Below are positions 5,978 through 7,282 of a stretch of DNA of 7,282 nucleotides, in pieces; position 1 is the stretch's first letter; every line of letters starts with the position of its first letter. Source of the stretch: JAQUKH01 sp043809805 (GTDB taxonomy: Bacteria; JACRDZ01; JAQUKH01); NCBI GenBank assembly GCA_043809805.1, contig JBDROR010000020.1, positions 1 through 7,282 of the forward strand, written 5' to 3'. Under the pieces are notes generated by a model. It searched no databases. It had not been told where the DNA came from and worked only from the letters and a program-made list of their open reading frames with translations. A program made the position numbers and the translations under genes.

Positions 5978-6959
5978 TATTCTCTATCTCCATCCCCAAA
6001 TCATTTATCATTTCCCAATCCAATTCGTGAGAGCGTCCAACAGTGGTTAAATAATTTCCAACCATCATCCCGCTTGCTCCGGAATAAAATATCCAGCTTT
6101 GAAGTTGTCTAAGATTTTTTTCCCGTCCGCCGCAAATTTTAATATCTTTTTTGGGCAATATAATACGAAAAATAGAAATTATCGCGAGAATCTCTTTGGG
6201 TTCCAAGGGAGACTGCTTTCCTAACGGCGTGCCAGGGACAGGATTAAGGAAATTAAGCGAAATAGAATCCACTCCCAACTCTCGTAAAGTAAAAGCAAGA
6301 TCAAGCCGGTCGCTCCACGTTTCTCCCATTCCAAAAATACCTCCTGAACAAGCTTGCAAACCATTATTTTTTACTATTTTTACAGTCTGAACACGGTCGT
6401 CCCAGCTATGTGTTGTGCAAACTTTTGGGAAAAATCTTTCTGATGTTTCTAAATTATGATGATAACGCACCACACCCGCTTCTTTTAAAATTTTACATGT
6501 TTCATCATTTAACTCACCCAACGAAGCGCAAGGCTCAATATCTATTTCTTTTTTTATCCTTTTTATCGCAGAAACTATCTTTGAAAGGTCATTTCCTTCC
6601 ATTTCGCATCCACTGGTTACCAGACCATATCGGCTTGCTTTTGCCCCCTTTATAACCCCGGCGGCTTCAATCATTTTTTCTTCACCCACCAGAGGATAGA
6701 CATCAGCAGATGTGCGATAATGACTTGACTGCGCGCAGAATTTACAATCTTCAGAACAATTTCCTGATTTTACATTCGCAATTCCGCAAAAATTAATTTT
6801 ATTCCCAAAATATTTTTCGCGTATTTTGTTCGCGAGATGATACAACTCATACGGTTTATCTTTAATTAAAGTAACCAAGCCTTCCGCTTCATTATGGTTT
6901 ATATCAAAGCCATTGCCAGCTTTTTCTTCGATACTATTTAATAAACTATTTTTATACAT
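5961..6959 (-). CDS. bioB: Biotin synthase BioB (radical SAM)
   Basis: This enzyme inserts sulfur between C6 and C9 of dethiobiotin to make biotin. The 332-residue length is normal. The radical-SAM [4Fe-4S] motif is CSEDCKFC (Cys68, Cys72, Cys75) in GNCSEDCKFCAQS. EPCASLG (Cys144) and QACSGGIFGMGE (Cys204) match the E. coli Cys128 and Cys188 ligands of the sulfur-donating auxiliary cluster. The other two classical ligands appear changed: at the Cys97 position there is SRYGLV (Gly112), and at the Arg260 position IKICGGRE gives Lys274 with an extra Cys276. Cys58 (NFCGI) and Cys118 (TSGCEMEG) are further candidates. This fits the second BioB type of anaerobes, with a different auxiliary cluster. 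The C-terminal GASGMMVGNYLTTVG is family-typical. ATG 6959 has no Shine-Dalgarno, but a strong extended -10 box fits a leaderless message. It is the first gene of the minus-strand operon. Confidence 0.97.
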   Translation of the reverse strand: MYKNSLLNSIEEKAGNGFDINHNEAEGLVTLIKDKPYELYHLANKIREKYFGNKINFCGIANVKSGNCSEDCKFCAQSSHYRTSADVYPLVGEEKMIEAAGVIKGAKASRYGLVTSGCEMEGNDLSKIVSAIKRIKKEIDIEPCASLGELNDETCKILKEAGVVRYHHNLETSERFFPKVCTTHSWDDRVQTVKIVKNNGLQACSGGIFGMGETWSDRLDLAFTLRELGVDSISLNFLNPVPGTPLGKQSPLEPKEILAIISIFRIILPKKDIKICGGREKNLRQLQSWIFYSGASGMMVGNYLTTVGRSHELDWEMINDLGMEIENNETRK

Positions 6960-6965
6960 TTTTGT

Positions 6966-6992
6966 ATTATAACATTAATAACCGCTTGACAA
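6966..6992 (-). promoter_or_regulatory. Promoter of the bioB operon, predicted leaderless
   Basis: On the minus strand, a perfect TATAAT (6971-6966) is preceded by TG and one base, an extended -10 box. TTGTCA (6992-6987, 5 of 6) lies upstream with a short 15-base spacer, which the extended -10 can offset. Six bases separate the -10 box from ATG 6959, so the expected start of transcription is the A of the start codon itself. No Shine-Dalgarno exists. The -35 box overlaps that of the divergent plus-strand promoter. Confidence 0.75.
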
Positions 6993-7014
6993 AAATATAA
7001 AAATAGGTTAGCCT
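6986..7014 (+). promoter_or_regulatory. Predicted promoter of the right-edge gene
   Basis: A perfect TTGACA (6986-6991) is followed after 17 bases by TAGCCT (7009-7014), a weak -10 match (3 of 6). Transcription would begin near 7021, about three bases before ATG 7024, so this message too would have almost no leader. The -35 box covers nearly the same bases as the bioB -35 box on the other strand. The weak -10 keeps confidence low. Confidence 0.4.
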
Positions 7015-7023
7015 TTTGCAGGG

Positions 7024-7282
7024 ATGAGATATTTTTTATTTCTTATAATAGTATTTGTACTTTTAACAAACGCTTCTTTTTCACAAGGGCTATCATTCAA
7101 AAAATACCCCGTAACTTACGTCAAAAACCCCGAAAAACATTATTCTGACTTAATAAAAAGCACTTTTTCTTTAACTTTTAGCAATAAAGACTCATCATTA
7201 TTTATGGAATATGTGTCAAATTCTTATACAGATCCTGAAGATAACCGTTATGAAGAAATAGAGGATAAATTAAATCTTGAAT
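7024..7282 (+). CDS. Secreted or periplasmic protein of unknown function, 3' end cut by window edge
   Basis: The frame is open from ATG 7024 to the right edge (86 residues). Residues 1-20 look like a Sec signal peptide: a positive MRY start, a hydrophobic core FLFLIIVFVLL, then TNASFSQG with a plausible signal peptidase I site after Ser18 or Ser20. There is no lipobox cysteine. The visible mature part (from about 21) is polar, with Ser, Lys and acidic residues and a mildly amphipathic pattern (SDLIKSTFSLTFSNKDSSLFMEY). I do not recognise a family. It is transcribed divergently from bioB and need not have a role in biotin metabolism. The start is supported by the signal peptide and the TTGACA upstream; GGG directly before the ATG is too close to serve as a normal ribosome-binding site. 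Confidence 0.75.
   Translation, partial: MRYFLFLIIVFVLLTNASFSQGLSFKKYPVTYVKNPEKHYSDLIKSTFSLTFSNKDSSLFMEYVSNSYTDPEDNRYEEIEDKLNLE

Noticed and set aside
6151..6655. Open plus-strand frames within bioB
   Set aside because: They are antisense to well-conserved BioB segments and have no independent support.
1..7282. tRNA or rRNA genes, CRISPR arrays, known riboswitches
   Set aside because: No cloverleaf, ribosomal signature, regularly spaced repeat-spacer pattern or recognisable riboswitch core was seen on either strand.

Overview
The window is an AT-rich bacterial stretch. Five complete genes lie head to tail on the minus strand, read right to left as bioB, bioA, bioD, hflX and comEA. The 5' nine-tenths or so of a type III DNA methyltransferase gene (mod) follows in the same orientation and runs off the left edge. 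A secreted protein of unknown function starts on the plus strand at the right edge and runs off there. The lineage is not certain. Codon use is A/T-rich, the BioB is of the kind seen in anaerobes, the gaps hold palindromic repeats, and a short 'NPVRKS'-type insert sits in ComEA. Together these look like an anaerobic or candidate-phylum bacterium (something Omnitrophica-like is possible), but that is an inference.

Right part (about 3750-7282): bioB and bioA overlap by 17 bases. They are followed, after a 201-base repeat-filled gap, by bioD, then by hflX 5 bases later. BioA makes 7,8-diaminopelargonate, BioD closes the ureido ring to dethiobiotin, and BioB inserts sulfur to give biotin, so the window covers the last three steps of biotin synthesis. 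No bioF or pimelate-forming gene is present here. A 64-base divergent promoter region (6960-7023) drives bioB leftward and probably the secreted protein rightward. The two predicted -35 boxes overlap, and the bioB -10 box is placed so that its transcript should begin at the ATG.

Middle (2045-3751): hflX (ribosome-associated GTPase) and comEA (membrane-anchored DNA-binding protein of DNA uptake) continue the strip. The 66-base gap between them is almost filled by a hairpin that overlaps the hflX stop codon.

Left part (1-2044): a 224-base imperfect palindrome lies between comEA and mod. It is flanked by perfect 7-base direct repeats, one of which contains the comEA stop codon, so it resembles a small non-autonomous transposable element. 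The mod gene has its own predicted promoter between this element and its ATG; the restriction subunit gene (res), if present, would lie beyond the left edge.

The most notable points are the palindromic elements in all three sizeable gaps of the minus-strand gene strip, the non-canonical auxiliary-cluster ligands in BioB, and the repeated pattern of promoters placed for leaderless transcripts. No clearly new multi-gene system is visible.
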